Source of the DNA: JAISDD01 sp031553935
GTDB taxonomy: Bacteria > Bacillota > Syntrophomonadia > Syntrophomonadales > Syntrophomonadaceae
Assembly: GCA_031553935.1 (NCBI GenBank)
Contig: JAVBKS010000042.1
Location: 1-64,000, forward strand
Length of the DNA: 64,000 nt
Reading direction: 5' to 3'
Shown here: one piece after another, positions 63,896-64,000 of the stretch
Numbering within the stretch: the first letter of the stretch is position 1
Layout of the letters: each line of letters begins with the position of its first letter
Made by a program: the position numbers and the translations under genes
Notes under the pieces: model-generated
Database searches by the model: none
What the model saw: only the letters and a program-made list of their open reading frames with translations
What the model was told of the DNA's origin: nothing

Positions 63896-64000
63896 TCGAA
63901 AACAGCCTAATTCCAAGAGCCTTTCCATCTTTCATATCGCAAAATGTAGTCCCCCTTTCAAAAGTATGGCCGCACCATCTTGAAAGGGCATCTTAGCACA

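Overview
The window looks like chromosome from an AT-rich, endospore-forming, anaerobic member of the Firmicutes, most likely a Clostridia lineage near Syntrophomonadaceae. This placement is inferred. Spore-specific genes are present (spmA, spmB, a GerW/YtfJ gene, a broken gerAB). So is the Firmicutes-style run ruvCAB-queH-queA-tgt-yajC-secDF, along with scpAB, a huge 2-hydroxyacyl-CoA-dehydratase-activase-like protein, an LCAD-like acyl-CoA dehydrogenase and a polyhydroxyalkanoate (PHA) operon. TTG and GTG starts behind strong GGAGG sites are common. No tRNA, rRNA or CRISPR array was recognised.

Layout. 1-3300: an accessory island with an acyl-CoA dehydrogenase and a HicA/HicB toxin-antitoxin pair, threaded by three copies of one dispersed repeat and bounded by a near-identical 49-nt direct repeat. 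3301-8987: a MacA/MacB-type efflux system, its OmpR-type response regulator and histidine kinase, and a small membrane protein. 9131-15597: MATE exporter, glucosaminidase-like membrane protein, TPM/LemA pair (minus strand), a phasin-like protein and a degenerate alkaline-phosphatase-fold protein. 15803-23887: Holliday-junction resolution (ruvCAB), queuosine synthesis (queH, queA, tgt) and Sec accessory genes (yajC, secD, secF) with an HD hydrolase between them. 23890-24215: a hairpin-rich stretch that may be a structured RNA. 24260-33006: CDF transporter, lysA, a DHH-CBS-tRNA nucleotidyltransferase fusion, M50 protease, scpA, scpB, DUF1992, DUF2953 and gerW.

33003-47034: a decayed ABC ATPase, a large hybrid histidine kinase, a second DUF1992 protein, spmAB, formate-THF ligase, a DsrE-like protein next to a class V aminotransferase, folE, a pseudouridine synthase, an HDOD protein, several unrecognised proteins and a gerAB gene interrupted by TGA. 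47198-57789: nitroreductase, the 1425-aa activase-like protein, MFS transporter, branched-chain aminotransferase, phosphohexomutase and a processive glycosyltransferase. 58340-60966: PHA cluster (phasin-like, PhaR-like, PhaJ-like, PhaC) with an internal terminator. 61060-63069: an IS200-type element carrying a striking structured 3' region, followed by an IS3-family element with a frameshifted transposase. 63070-64000: gene remnants.

Functional links: the PHA operon, the remote phasin-like gene at 13619 and the acyl-CoA dehydrogenase fit fatty-acid and storage metabolism. queH-queA-tgt form a near-complete tRNA queuosine branch. The most worthwhile unexplained signals are the structured region inside the IS200 element, the hairpin array at 23950-24210, the repeat-bounded HicAB island and the two clear gene-decay events (33003-33538 and 45928-47034).
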